The notes under the pieces: generated by a model | Seen by the model: the letters and a program-made list of their open reading frames with translations, nothing else | What the model was told of the DNA's origin: nothing | Databases searched by the model: none | Made by a program: the position numbers and the translations under genes | Assembly (NCBI GenBank): GCA_937885645.1 | Contig: CALABJ010000017.1 | Span: forward strand, 121,318-185,317 | Direction of reading: 5' to 3' | From: RGIG4097 sp937885645 | GTDB lineage: Bacteria > Bacillota > Clostridia > Christensenellales > CAG-917 | Length of the DNA stretch: 64,000 nt | Part shown: piece by piece, positions 51,693-59,293 of the stretch | Position numbering within the stretch: the stretch's first letter is position 1 | How the letters are laid out: every line of letters begins with the position of its first letter

Positions 51693-52775
51693 TTAGTATC
51701 CTATGTAGCTGACCAAATAATTGGCGATGTTGTCTATTGATGCGTTTTCCACCCACTTCTCTCCTGCGCGGACGTAGGTGGCGGCAACCCCTGTTTCGAT
51801 AAGTCTGTATGTGAGGCCTACGATTTCCAGATTCTCTCTTGCGTGCATAACAAGACCGTGGCTGACAAGATAATCTATCTCTCTATTTGCATGGGCAGTG
51901 CCACCAAATGTGATGACAGGTTTGCCCAGTTTGAAAGCCTTGTAGATTGTTGACACGTCATACTTGGTGATGACTGTGTCGCAAGCGGTGAGATATTCGT
52001 CCACTTGCTCCTCTCTTTGCAAAATGACCACGTTGTTGGCGTTGTATTCGTCTGCGATAAGGCGAAGTTCCCCACCCATTTTGTTGTCACCTGCATACAC
52101 GACCGTGTTGATGACTCCACCTTGGTCAAGAAGAAGACGGAAAAGCTCCTCAACGCCGTCTTTTTTGGTTGCGTTCAAAAATACGGACATTGTTTTTGGG
52201 AGTCCCAACTCCTGTTTCAGTGCGGCAACTTCAAGGGGTGTCTTCTTTTCAATGTCGTACGGAAGTCCCATTGTCATAACCTTTCTTGAAGGCACACCTT
52301 GTGCAACAAGGGCACTCTTGACGTCTTGGTTTTCAACGATGAATGTGCTGTCTACGTCACCGTAGGATTGCTTGTCAAGGACAAAATAAGGCATCACGTA
52401 AAAGATTGCAGTTGAAAAACCTGCCTTTCTCTTTGCTTCGGTGAGGGCAAAGTAGGCATAAGGTGTCACTGCAAGGACAAGCTCAGGACGATAGCGTTTG
52501 ACTGCATTTGAAATGCGGAATGCTCTGCCCGATTTCACTCCTTTCTTGCCTGACTTTATCTTGCGGGATTTCTCCACAAGGATTTGTTGATAGTCCTCTT
52601 GCATTTGTACAAGTCGGTCAAGCCTTGAGGTCTTTTGTCTAGAACTATACTTGTCATCGCTGATGACAACCACGTTGTGAGTGCCGATTTTTTTGATGGA
52701 ATCTGCAAGGTTTTTGGAGAGACCTGCCCTTTCATCACGGCTTGTCAAAATGAGAATTATAGGCTTTCTGTGCAT
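51693..52775 (-). CDS. Glycosyltransferase-like protein (GT28/MGDG-synthase fold)
   Basis: A 360-residue protein with a GT-B-like plan. The N-terminal half resembles the MGDG synthase/UgtP acceptor domain but lacks its glycine-rich motif (ILILTSRDERAGLSK instead). The C-terminal half has a MurG-like donor region (TVVYAGDNKMGGELR, CDTVITKYDVSTIYKAFKLGKPVITFGG). Substrate unknown; lipid or wall glycosylation is possible. It lies between rnj and DUF512 with 1-nt gaps. Confidence 0.75.
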   Translation of the reverse strand: MHRKPIILILTSRDERAGLSKNLADSIKKIGTHNVVVISDDKYSSRQKTSRLDRLVQMQEDYQQILVEKSRKIKSGKKGVKSGRAFRISNAVKRYRPELVLAVTPYAYFALTEAKRKAGFSTAIFYVMPYFVLDKQSYGDVDSTFIVENQDVKSALVAQGVPSRKVMTMGLPYDIEKKTPLEVAALKQELGLPKTMSVFLNATKKDGVEELFRLLLDQGGVINTVVYAGDNKMGGELRLIADEYNANNVVILQREEQVDEYLTACDTVITKYDVSTIYKAFKLGKPVITFGGTAHANREIDYLVSHGLVMHARENLEIVGLTYRLIETGVAATYVRAGEKWVENASIDNIANYLVSYIGY

Positions 52776-52776
52776 A

Positions 52777-54405
52777 TCAGTCCTCTATAACCACGGGAAC
52801 TACAATTGGGAATTGTCTGTCGCGGTAGAATTGTTTGCGGACAGCCTTTTTCACTGCTCCCGTAATTTCAAATAAGTTGTGACTTTCGTCCTCACTGACC
52901 GCTTTGTTGATGGCGCGGATTATGTCAAGACGTTTTTCGTCGGTCACGTTGACGCCACGAGGGATAATCTCAATATCCCCGTCAATGCTGTGGGTTTTGT
53001 TGTTGTAGCCTACAAGGACGATGAGGATGCCGTATTCAGCAAGACTGCGTCTGTCACGGACAATGCCATTGCCGTCCTCGATTATGTCGCCGTCAACGTA
53101 CACGTTGCCTGCGGTGACGTTGGAGTGTTGACGAAGGCTGTTGTGGTTGACTCCCCACACTTCACCTATGTTGGGGATTGCGGTGTTTTTAACGGGTACG
53201 CCACTTTCAACCGCCAACTCTACGTGCTTGTATTGATGACGATATTCGCCGTGTACAGGCATAAAAAATTTGGGACGGACCGCTTCAAGCATAGTGCGAA
53301 GTTCATCTTCATAGGCGTGGCCAGAAACGTGGACGTCGTTCATTGAGTCATACACCACTTTTGCCCCTTGACGGAACAGGTTGTTGATGACTTGATACAC
53401 TGACTTCTCGTTGCCGGGGATAGGGGTTGATGAAAGCACAACCACGTCCTTTTCGCCGAGAGATATGCCCTTGCCGAAGTCGTCCTTTGAAAGTTTTGAA
53501 AGCGCGCTGTCCGGCTCACCCTGCGTGCCTGTTGCGATAATAACAAGTTTTTCAGGCTTGGTGTTGCCTACGCCGTCAACTATGACGCCTTTGGGGATTT
53601 TCAACTCACCCACCTTTGACGCCACGTCAACTATGCTCTTCATACTTCTGCCTGCAAGATAGACTTTGCGCTTGTACTTCTCTGCCAGCCACAAAATCTG
53701 TTGCACACGGTAGTTGCTTGATGAAAAACAGGATATGACGATGCGCTTATCAGGGTTTTCACTGAAAATGTGGTCAAGACCTTGACCTACGATTTTTTCA
53801 GAGGTGGAGTGACCCTTTCTTTCTGCGTTGGTGCTTTCACCAAGCATCAGCATAACACCCTTGTCGCCTATCTCTTTTATGCGTTTGAGGTTGGTCTTTT
53901 TGTTGTCAATGGGGCTACGATCAATTTTGTAGTCACCAGTGACAAAAATGACACCAAGAGGGGTTGTGATTGACAGTGCGCAAGCACCTGCCATTGAGTG
54001 TGCCACCTTGATGAACTCCACCGTGAAGCAACCAAGGGTGACTTTGTCACCCTCTTTGACCTCTTTCATCCTTGCAGGCACGTTTCTCTCCTGCATTTTT
54101 CTTGAAAGCAGACCAAGTGTCAGGGCTGTGCCGTAGATGGGGGTGTCAAACTCCTCTGCATAGTACGGCAGTGCGCCGATATGGTCCTCGTGGCCGTGTG
54201 TCAAAACTACGCCACGAAGTTTGTGGAGATTTTCTCTTATATAAGTGACGTCAGGGATTATTGCGTCTATTCCAGGACTGTCGTCTCGGGGAAACTCAAC
54301 CCCGCAGTCCACGATGATAATGTCGTCCTCATACTCAATGGCGGTCATATTTTTGCCAATTTCGCCAACACCGCCAAGAAAAACGACTCGTACTGTTTTT
54401 GCCAT
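52777..54405 (-). CDS. rnj: Ribonuclease J
   Basis: Metallo-beta-lactamase/beta-CASP ribonuclease with endo- and 5'-exonuclease activity, 542 residues. The zinc motif THGHEDHIG is at about 69-77. GDYKIDRSP, the beta-CASP FSSSNYRVQQI, and the C-terminal domain VHVSGHAYEDEL and HGEYRH follow. First gene of rnj-GT-DUF512-der-aminotransferase. Confidence 0.97.
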   Translation of the reverse strand: MAKTVRVVFLGGVGEIGKNMTAIEYEDDIIIVDCGVEFPRDDSPGIDAIIPDVTYIRENLHKLRGVVLTHGHEDHIGALPYYAEEFDTPIYGTALTLGLLSRKMQERNVPARMKEVKEGDKVTLGCFTVEFIKVAHSMAGACALSITTPLGVIFVTGDYKIDRSPIDNKKTNLKRIKEIGDKGVMLMLGESTNAERKGHSTSEKIVGQGLDHIFSENPDKRIVISCFSSSNYRVQQILWLAEKYKRKVYLAGRSMKSIVDVASKVGELKIPKGVIVDGVGNTKPEKLVIIATGTQGEPDSALSKLSKDDFGKGISLGEKDVVVLSSTPIPGNEKSVYQVINNLFRQGAKVVYDSMNDVHVSGHAYEDELRTMLEAVRPKFFMPVHGEYRHQYKHVELAVESGVPVKNTAIPNIGEVWGVNHNSLRQHSNVTAGNVYVDGDIIEDGNGIVRDRRSLAEYGILIVLVGYNNKTHSIDGDIEIIPRGVNVTDEKRLDIIRAINKAVSEDESHNLFEITGAVKKAVRKQFYRDRQFPIVVPVVIED

Positions 54406-54471
54406 ATTTTTCCTCTATAAGTCCACACGGTCGCGCCCGTGTATTACGCATATAATTATAACTAGCAGTTT

Positions 54472-54500
54472 ATTATAGCATACATCGTGGCTTATTGCAA
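54472..54500 (-). promoter_or_regulatory. Promoter of rnj operon
   Basis: TTGCAA and TATAAT with a 17-bp spacer on the minus strand. The leader, about 60 nt, contains a GC-rich ACACGG/CCGTGT hairpin (54425-54442) close to the ribosome binding site. Confidence 0.7.
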
Positions 54501-54622
54501 CTTGACTGCACAAAAATCTCTGCCCATAAGAATTTGTGTGTTTTTGCCGGTCATTTTCAAGGGATATCCGTCAAAAATCTTCAAAAATGTCTTCGTTTTG
54601 GGCTTTATTTTCAAGGTGACTA

Positions 54623-54651
54623 TTTACTTTTGCCATAGGAAAATGTATAAT
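54623..54651 (+). promoter_or_regulatory. Promoter of serC
   Basis: TTTACT and TATAAT with a 17-bp spacer, 37 nt before the ATG. Confidence 0.75.
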
Positions 54652-54687
54652 ATCCATACAAAAATCAATTTTTGAAAGGGGAAAATT

Positions 54688-55761
54688 ATGAGAGTATTCA
54701 ACTTCTCCGCTGGGCCTTCAACTCTGCCCACGGAAGTCATCGAATTGGCAGGTCAAAACATCGCAGACTACAAGGGCTCGGGTATGAGCGTCATGGAAAT
54801 GAGCCACAGAAGCAAGTGGTATGACGAAATCAACAACGAGTGCCTCGCTCTTGTACGCGAACTTATGAACGTGCCTGAGGACTACGCCATCATCTTGGTG
54901 CAAGGTGGTGCTTCAACTCAGTTTGAGGCCGTGCCTTTGAACCTTTTGAAAAACGGCAAAGCGGACTATATTGTCACAGGCAACTTTGCAAAAAAAGCCT
55001 TCAAGGAGGCAGGCAAGTATGGTGACATCAAGGCCGTTGCATCAAGTGAGGACAAGAAATTCACCTATATCCCTAAGACAACCCGTGAGGACTTCCGCCC
55101 TGACGCAGACTACGTGCATATCACCGAAAACAACACCATTTTCGGCACGAAATTCCCTGCACTGCCCGACACCGATTTGCCCATTGTGTCAGATATGTCA
55201 TCTTGCATAATGAGTGAGGAAATCGACGTGTCAAAATACGGTCTCATCTATGCCGGTGCGCAAAAGAATCTTGCCCCTGCAGGCGTCACTCTGGTCATTG
55301 TGAGAAAGGACCTTCTCGGCAACGAAATGCCCATCTGCCCTACTATGCTGAAATATCGCACACAGGTGGACAACAACAGCCTCTACAACACTCCTCCCTG
55401 CTGGGCAATCTACGTGATGATGCTGAACCTCCGCAGGTTGAAAGATATGGGCGGTGTGAAAGCCATTGAAGCAATCAACCGCAGAAAAGCAAAGATGCTC
55501 TACGACTATATTGACAGCACACCCTTCTACACCAACAACGTGGACAAGGAATGCAGGTCCATAATGAACGTGCCCTTTGTTGCTCCCACCGATGAACTGA
55601 ACGCAAAGTTCATCAAAGAGGCAGAGGCGGAAGGTCTTGTGTCATTGAAAGGTCACAAGCTGGTTGGTGGCATGAGAGCATCAATCTACAACGCAATGCC
55701 CGTTGAAGGTGTTGAGGCACTCATCGACTTTATGAAGCGTTTTGAAAAGGCAAACAGCTGA
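54688..55761 (+). CDS. serC: Phosphoserine aminotransferase
   Basis: Second step of serine synthesis (3-phosphohydroxypyruvate to phosphoserine). The 357 residues start NFSAGPSTLPTEV and contain MEMSHRSKWYDEI, VQGGASTQFE, the PLP Lys193 in YAGAQKNLAPAG, and VGGMRASIYNAM. AAAGGGG precedes the ATG. It is followed by serA on the same strand. Confidence 0.97.
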   Translation: MRVFNFSAGPSTLPTEVIELAGQNIADYKGSGMSVMEMSHRSKWYDEINNECLALVRELMNVPEDYAIILVQGGASTQFEAVPLNLLKNGKADYIVTGNFAKKAFKEAGKYGDIKAVASSEDKKFTYIPKTTREDFRPDADYVHITENNTIFGTKFPALPDTDLPIVSDMSSCIMSEEIDVSKYGLIYAGAQKNLAPAGVTLVIVRKDLLGNEMPICPTMLKYRTQVDNNSLYNTPPCWAIYVMMLNLRRLKDMGGVKAIEAINRRKAKMLYDYIDSTPFYTNNVDKECRSIMNVPFVAPTDELNAKFIKEAEAEGLVSLKGHKLVGGMRASIYNAMPVEGVEALIDFMKRFEKANS

Positions 55762-55817
55762 GAATTTTCAACAAAATTGCCAAGACAAACAAAACCGAAA
55801 TAATCGCACAACAAAGC

Positions 55818-55846
55818 GTTTATTGTGTCAAAAGTTGACAATAAAC
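55818..55846 (+). promoter_or_regulatory. Inverted repeat overlapping a TTGACA upstream of serA
   Basis: GTTTATTGT(GT)CAA and TTGACAATAAAC form an imperfect dyad. The right arm contains a TTGACA at 55835-55840, but no good -10 box follows at 17 bp. It could be an operator or a terminator-like stem in the serC-serA gap; no T run follows. Confidence 0.45.
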
Positions 55847-55903
55847 CATTGATTGTGTGGATAAACAAAAATAATTGTAATCTAAGACAAACCCTAAAAA
55901 ACT

Positions 55904-56986
55904 ATGGATATATTGAAACTTAACCCTATATCAACAAAGGCAAACGATGTGTTGCACAACTACAATTTGACCGCAGAAAGCGACAACCCCACTGCCATAC
56001 TTGTCCGCTCTTTCAATATGAATGAATGGGCTCTTCCTGACAGTGTCATTGCTGTGGCACGGGCTGGAGCCGGCGTCAACAATATCCCTCACGGAGAGTA
56101 TGCAAAGAAAGGTGTCTGCGTCTTCAACACCCCCGGCGCAAATGCAAACGGAGTGAAGGAGCTTGTCATTGCATCAATGATTATGGCGGCAAGAAACCTC
56201 TATCCTGCCATGACTTGGGCGCAAACGCTCACCGGCGACGACGTGGCAAAACAAGTGGAAAAAGGCAAGTCAAAATTTGTGGGCACTGAGATTTTGGGCA
56301 AAACCCTTGCTGTCCTTGGCCTTGGTGCAATAGGCAGAAAGGTGGCAGTGTCCGCTCACGCTCTTGGCATGAAAGTGGTGGCATACGCCCCTAGACATCA
56401 CCAAGTTTTTGACACCGAAGTGCCCTTTGTGAAGGTATTTGACAACCTTGACGATGCGGTGAAAGAGGCGGACTTTGTGTCAATCCATATCCCCTACAAA
56501 CCCGAAACAAAACACACTCTCAATGCGGACAAATTTGCCCTTATGAAAGACGGTGTCATCATCATAAATTCCGCCCGTGCAGAACTTGTCAACCTTGACG
56601 ACGTGAAGACTGCACTCAGTGAAGGCAAAGTCCGTGCCTACGTTGTGGACTTCCCCACTTTTGAGGCCCTTGGTGATGACAAAATCACTGCAATCCCTCA
56701 CCTTGGCGCATCAACTGAGGAGTCCGAAGAAAACTGCGCCGTAATGGCAAGTGAAAGTCTCATTGAATATATGGAAAAAGGCAACGTGGTCAACTCAGTC
56801 AACTTGCCCAACCTTTCAGTTGAGCCTACGAAGAAACATAGATACACCGTGATTTCAGTTGAGGACAAAGAATATGGCGGAGTCAGTGCGGTGAAAAACG
56901 GTTTGAGATACACCATAATTGACTGTGATGATGAACTCGACACAAACAACTTAGCCGACTCAATCAAATGGAGAAAAGTTTTCTAA
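55904..56986 (+). CDS. serA: Phosphoglycerate dehydrogenase, short form
   Basis: First committed step of serine synthesis (3-phosphoglycerate oxidation). The 360 residues hold a Rossmann motif LGLGAIGRKVA, the catalytic Arg in INSARAELV, and the His in IPHLGASTEES. Most bacterial SerA have a C-terminal ACT domain for serine feedback. Here a short C-terminal part of about 60 residues without a clear ACT fold is left, so regulation may differ. Weak ribosome binding site. Together with serC it covers two of the three pathway steps. Confidence 0.95.
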   Translation: MDILKLNPISTKANDVLHNYNLTAESDNPTAILVRSFNMNEWALPDSVIAVARAGAGVNNIPHGEYAKKGVCVFNTPGANANGVKELVIASMIMAARNLYPAMTWAQTLTGDDVAKQVEKGKSKFVGTEILGKTLAVLGLGAIGRKVAVSAHALGMKVVAYAPRHHQVFDTEVPFVKVFDNLDDAVKEADFVSIHIPYKPETKHTLNADKFALMKDGVIIINSARAELVNLDDVKTALSEGKVRAYVVDFPTFEALGDDKITAIPHLGASTEESEENCAVMASESLIEYMEKGNVVNSVNLPNLSVEPTKKHRYTVISVEDKEYGGVSAVKNGLRYTIIDCDDELDTNNLADSIKWRKVF

Positions 56987-57018
56987 ACAATTAAAAAAGT
57001 GGCATTCTAACCAAGTGA

Positions 57019-57047
57019 AAGCCGTGCTGGAGCACGGCTTTTTTTTG
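57019..57047 (+). terminator. Terminator of serA
   Basis: The stem AAGCCGTGCT/AGCACGGCTT with a 2-nt loop is followed by a T run. Confidence 0.9.
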
Positions 57048-57055
57048 TTGCTCTT

Positions 57056-57760
57056 TCAGTTTTTGTACACAACGGCTATATGTTTCAAAGTGTCATACAT
57101 CTCTTTTGACAAGGGGGTGTCTTCTATGACGATTTCCTCAGGGCTTTCACCTATCACCGCCATAATTAGGTTGTGCTCCTTTTCATCAAAAACGTTGAGG
57201 ACTTTCACTTCTCTCTTTTCGGTCACGTTGAACACTCTGCCTCTTTCAATGGCGATACGATTTTTTGCGCCCTCTGTTGAGGTTATGAAAGATGCAACGT
57301 CATAGGTGTCGCCGTCAGTGGAATTCATAAGCCGTGAGGCAAGTGAGGACACTTCCTCCCAATTCTGTTTCAACTCTTGAAGACGGAAATTGTAGATGCC
57401 GTCCACGTTGAAATCCGCCGTTTCTGCCACTGCCCTGCGAAGGGTATTTTCCTCATAACGCCTGTCAAAATGCACAAGTGAGCATATGAGCGAGCAAGTG
57501 GGGTGTGTCATCAAAAATGAGGGCAATCTTTCAAGGAAAAACCTTGTTTTCATATATGTCAATATGACGTCCTCTACAAGACAAGTTATCTCCTCTTCAA
57601 CCTCTACACTCTTTTCACAAAGGGAGGCAAGATATATCCAAATTCTGTCCTTGCTCTCCTCAATGGCATAGGACAAATCTCTCACTTTTTTTACACTGGC
57701 AATAAGGTAATCTATCTCTTTTGAAAAGCATTTGTCTATGCTGATGACGTTTGACCACAT
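57056..57760 (-). CDS. YtxC-like protein (putative sporulation)
   Basis: A 234-residue protein without a recognised catalytic motif. The middle NVDGIYNFRLQELKQNWEEV resembles the FVxFRLKxY region of YtxC, a Bacillus sporulation-annotated protein of unknown role, and the C-terminal third is a beta-rich DUF-like part. Likely cytoplasmic. The similarity is modest. It is convergent with serA. Confidence 0.5.
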   Translation of the reverse strand: MWSNVISIDKCFSKEIDYLIASVKKVRDLSYAIEESKDRIWIYLASLCEKSVEVEEEITCLVEDVILTYMKTRFFLERLPSFLMTHPTCSLICSLVHFDRRYEENTLRRAVAETADFNVDGIYNFRLQELKQNWEEVSSLASRLMNSTDGDTYDVASFITSTEGAKNRIAIERGRVFNVTEKREVKVLNVFDEKEHNLIMAVIGESPEEIVIEDTPLSKEMYDTLKHIAVVYKN

Positions 57761-57837
57761 ACCCCTATTTTATGCAAAGAGGAAATATTTATAATCAAAA
57801 GCCCCTTGATTTTCAGGATAAATAAAGCGACAAAATC

Positions 57838-57878
57838 CGCAAAAAGAAAAGCACGACATTAATTTTTGCCGTGCTTTT
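57838..57878 (-). terminator. Terminator of anti-sigma gene
   Basis: The stem AAAAGCACG/CGTGCTTTT, a 14-nt loop and then CTTTTTG on the minus strand. The rest of 57761-57939 has no gene. Confidence 0.65.
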
Positions 57879-57939
57879 GGCTTTGTGATTGAGTTGTGAT
57901 TTTGTTGTTTTGCTTTGAAAAACCGATATTCTAAGCAGG

Positions 57940-58533
57940 TTAATCGTCTATTCTTATGCGGATGACTTTTCCGTCACGGCTGTCAATGACCACTTTGTAG
58001 TCTATGTCACGGACTTCAAACTCGACCTTGTAAACATAATAACTTTCGTCAAGAGGAAGTTCATAGTTGAAGTCAACTTCAACGCCCTCTGAGCGGATTT
58101 CTTCAATGGTGTACATAAGTGTGCCTGCGGGGAGTCCAAGTTGATTGTTGGTGTCACTGCGCATATCGTTGAGCCAATCAAGAAGTTCTGCTCTGCCGAT
58201 TTCAACTGCTTTTGTTTCATTTACTGCCATTTGCTTTTTGGCGCTTGATGCGGCATAGCCAAACACACCGCCGAGAATTGCGCCCACCATTGCGATGAGC
58301 ATTGCCACTGCGCCGAGAGCAAAGAGCAAATGCTTGATTTTGAATTGTTTTTTGGCGGTCTTGATTTCTTCAACGTCTGCCTCTGCAATGGGAGAAGGGG
58401 TTTCAACCACTTTGTCGTCGTCAATGATACTTGACAGTGCTTTTGCCTTTTCAAGTTCGGCTTTGACAAATGCCTTTTCCTCTTCGGTGGCTGTGCCGTT
58501 TTCATAGTTTTTGAATGCTTCTTCGTAGTTCAT
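57940..58533 (-). CDS. Membrane anti-sigma-like protein with extracytoplasmic domain
   Basis: A 197-residue protein downstream of an ECF sigma gene, overlapping it by 4 nt. A cytoplasmic acidic N-terminus (about 1-67), one transmembrane helix (about 68-97) and an extracytoplasmic alpha/beta domain of about 100 residues that looks PepSY-like (YYVYKVEFEVRDIDYKVVIDSRDGKV). No zinc-binding ASD motif (HxxxCxxC) is seen. Anti-sigma role is inferred from the gene pair and topology. Confidence 0.72.
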   Translation of the reverse strand: MNYEEAFKNYENGTATEEEKAFVKAELEKAKALSSIIDDDKVVETPSPIAEADVEEIKTAKKQFKIKHLLFALGAVAMLIAMVGAILGGVFGYAASSAKKQMAVNETKAVEIGRAELLDWLNDMRSDTNNQLGLPAGTLMYTIEEIRSEGVEVDFNYELPLDESYYVYKVEFEVRDIDYKVVIDSRDGKVIRIRIDD

Positions 58534-59009
58534 ATTCTGGCCTCCAATAATGATTTCAATTTTTGTCGTGCTCTATGCATGGTCACTTTGACACTGTCTG
58601 TGCTATCCCCTGTAATGGCGGAGATTTCCTTCACGGACATACCTTCAAAATAGTACAACACAAGCACTTCTTTGTAGTTGGGTTGAAGAAGGGAGAGTGC
58701 GTGATATAGTGCCCTATACTCCTCCGCTTTGATGAGTTGGTCGGCAGGGTCGCTGTCACATCTAAGCTCAGAGTCAAGCTCCACGTTTTTCTTGTTTTTT
58801 CTCACATAGTCGAAATAACAATTTCTGCACACTTTGAGAAGCCAATATTTGAAGGAATCCTTTTCTTCATCAATTGAGACGAAAGCCTTGTAGAACGCTT
58901 CGGACACTATGTCGTCTGCCAAAGTTTGGTCGTGACACAGCGACAAAACGTAGAGTTTTGCTTCGTTGTAATACTTTTTGAAAAGGTTTTCAAGGGCTTC
59001 TTTCTTCAT
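58530..59009 (-). CDS. ECF-type RNA polymerase sigma factor
   Basis: A 159-residue sigma-70 family factor of the ECF type. Region 2 (about 5-75) has DQTLADDIVSEAFYKAF and FKYWLLKVCRNCYFDYVRK. Region 4 (about 105-155) has LQPNYKEVLVLYYFEGMSVKEISAITG and VKVTMHRARQKL. The ATG at 59009 lies after AGGTGA; the earlier GTG does not leave room for that site. It probably controls its own operon; the promoter it recognises could not be identified. Confidence 0.93.
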   Translation of the reverse strand: MKKEALENLFKKYYNEAKLYVLSLCHDQTLADDIVSEAFYKAFVSIDEEKDSFKYWLLKVCRNCYFDYVRKNKKNVELDSELRCDSDPADQLIKAEEYRALYHALSLLQPNYKEVLVLYYFEGMSVKEISAITGDSTDSVKVTMHRARQKLKSLLEARI

Positions 59010-59192
59010 ACTCACCTAATAAACGATTGAAATCGAAATTGGTTACACAAATTATACAACTTTTTTTCTCAAGATGAAAGATTTTTTTGTTTTCCGCCGC
59101 CAAAAATTCATTTCCGCCACTTCATACGCCTATTTCAACCGCTTAACCCTAGATTTTTCTATAAGCCGTTTACGGCTTTAAGAAAAAATATG

Positions 59193-59221
59193 TTGAAATT
59201 GCTTTTTCACTATGATATACT
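59193..59221 (+). promoter_or_regulatory. Promoter of GH3 gene
   Basis: TTGAAA and TATACT with a 17-bp spacer. A small AAGCCGT/ACGGCTT hairpin lies just upstream (59164-59180). Confidence 0.75.
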
Positions 59222-59293
59222 CATTTTGTATAGGTTAAACGCGCGGGCGTACCCTCGCACACCTACATAATGAATACTTACGTGGAGAAATTT

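Noticed and set aside
54487..54675. 62-codon plus-strand frame before serC
   Set aside because: It runs through the serC promoter and the rnj -35 region, has no ribosome binding site and gives an unconvincing hydrophobic product.
55818..55846. Rex-type redox operator upstream of serA
   Set aside because: The dyad has TTGT...ACAA ends, but the arms differ in length and do not fit the 18-bp Rex consensus; left as an unassigned dyad.
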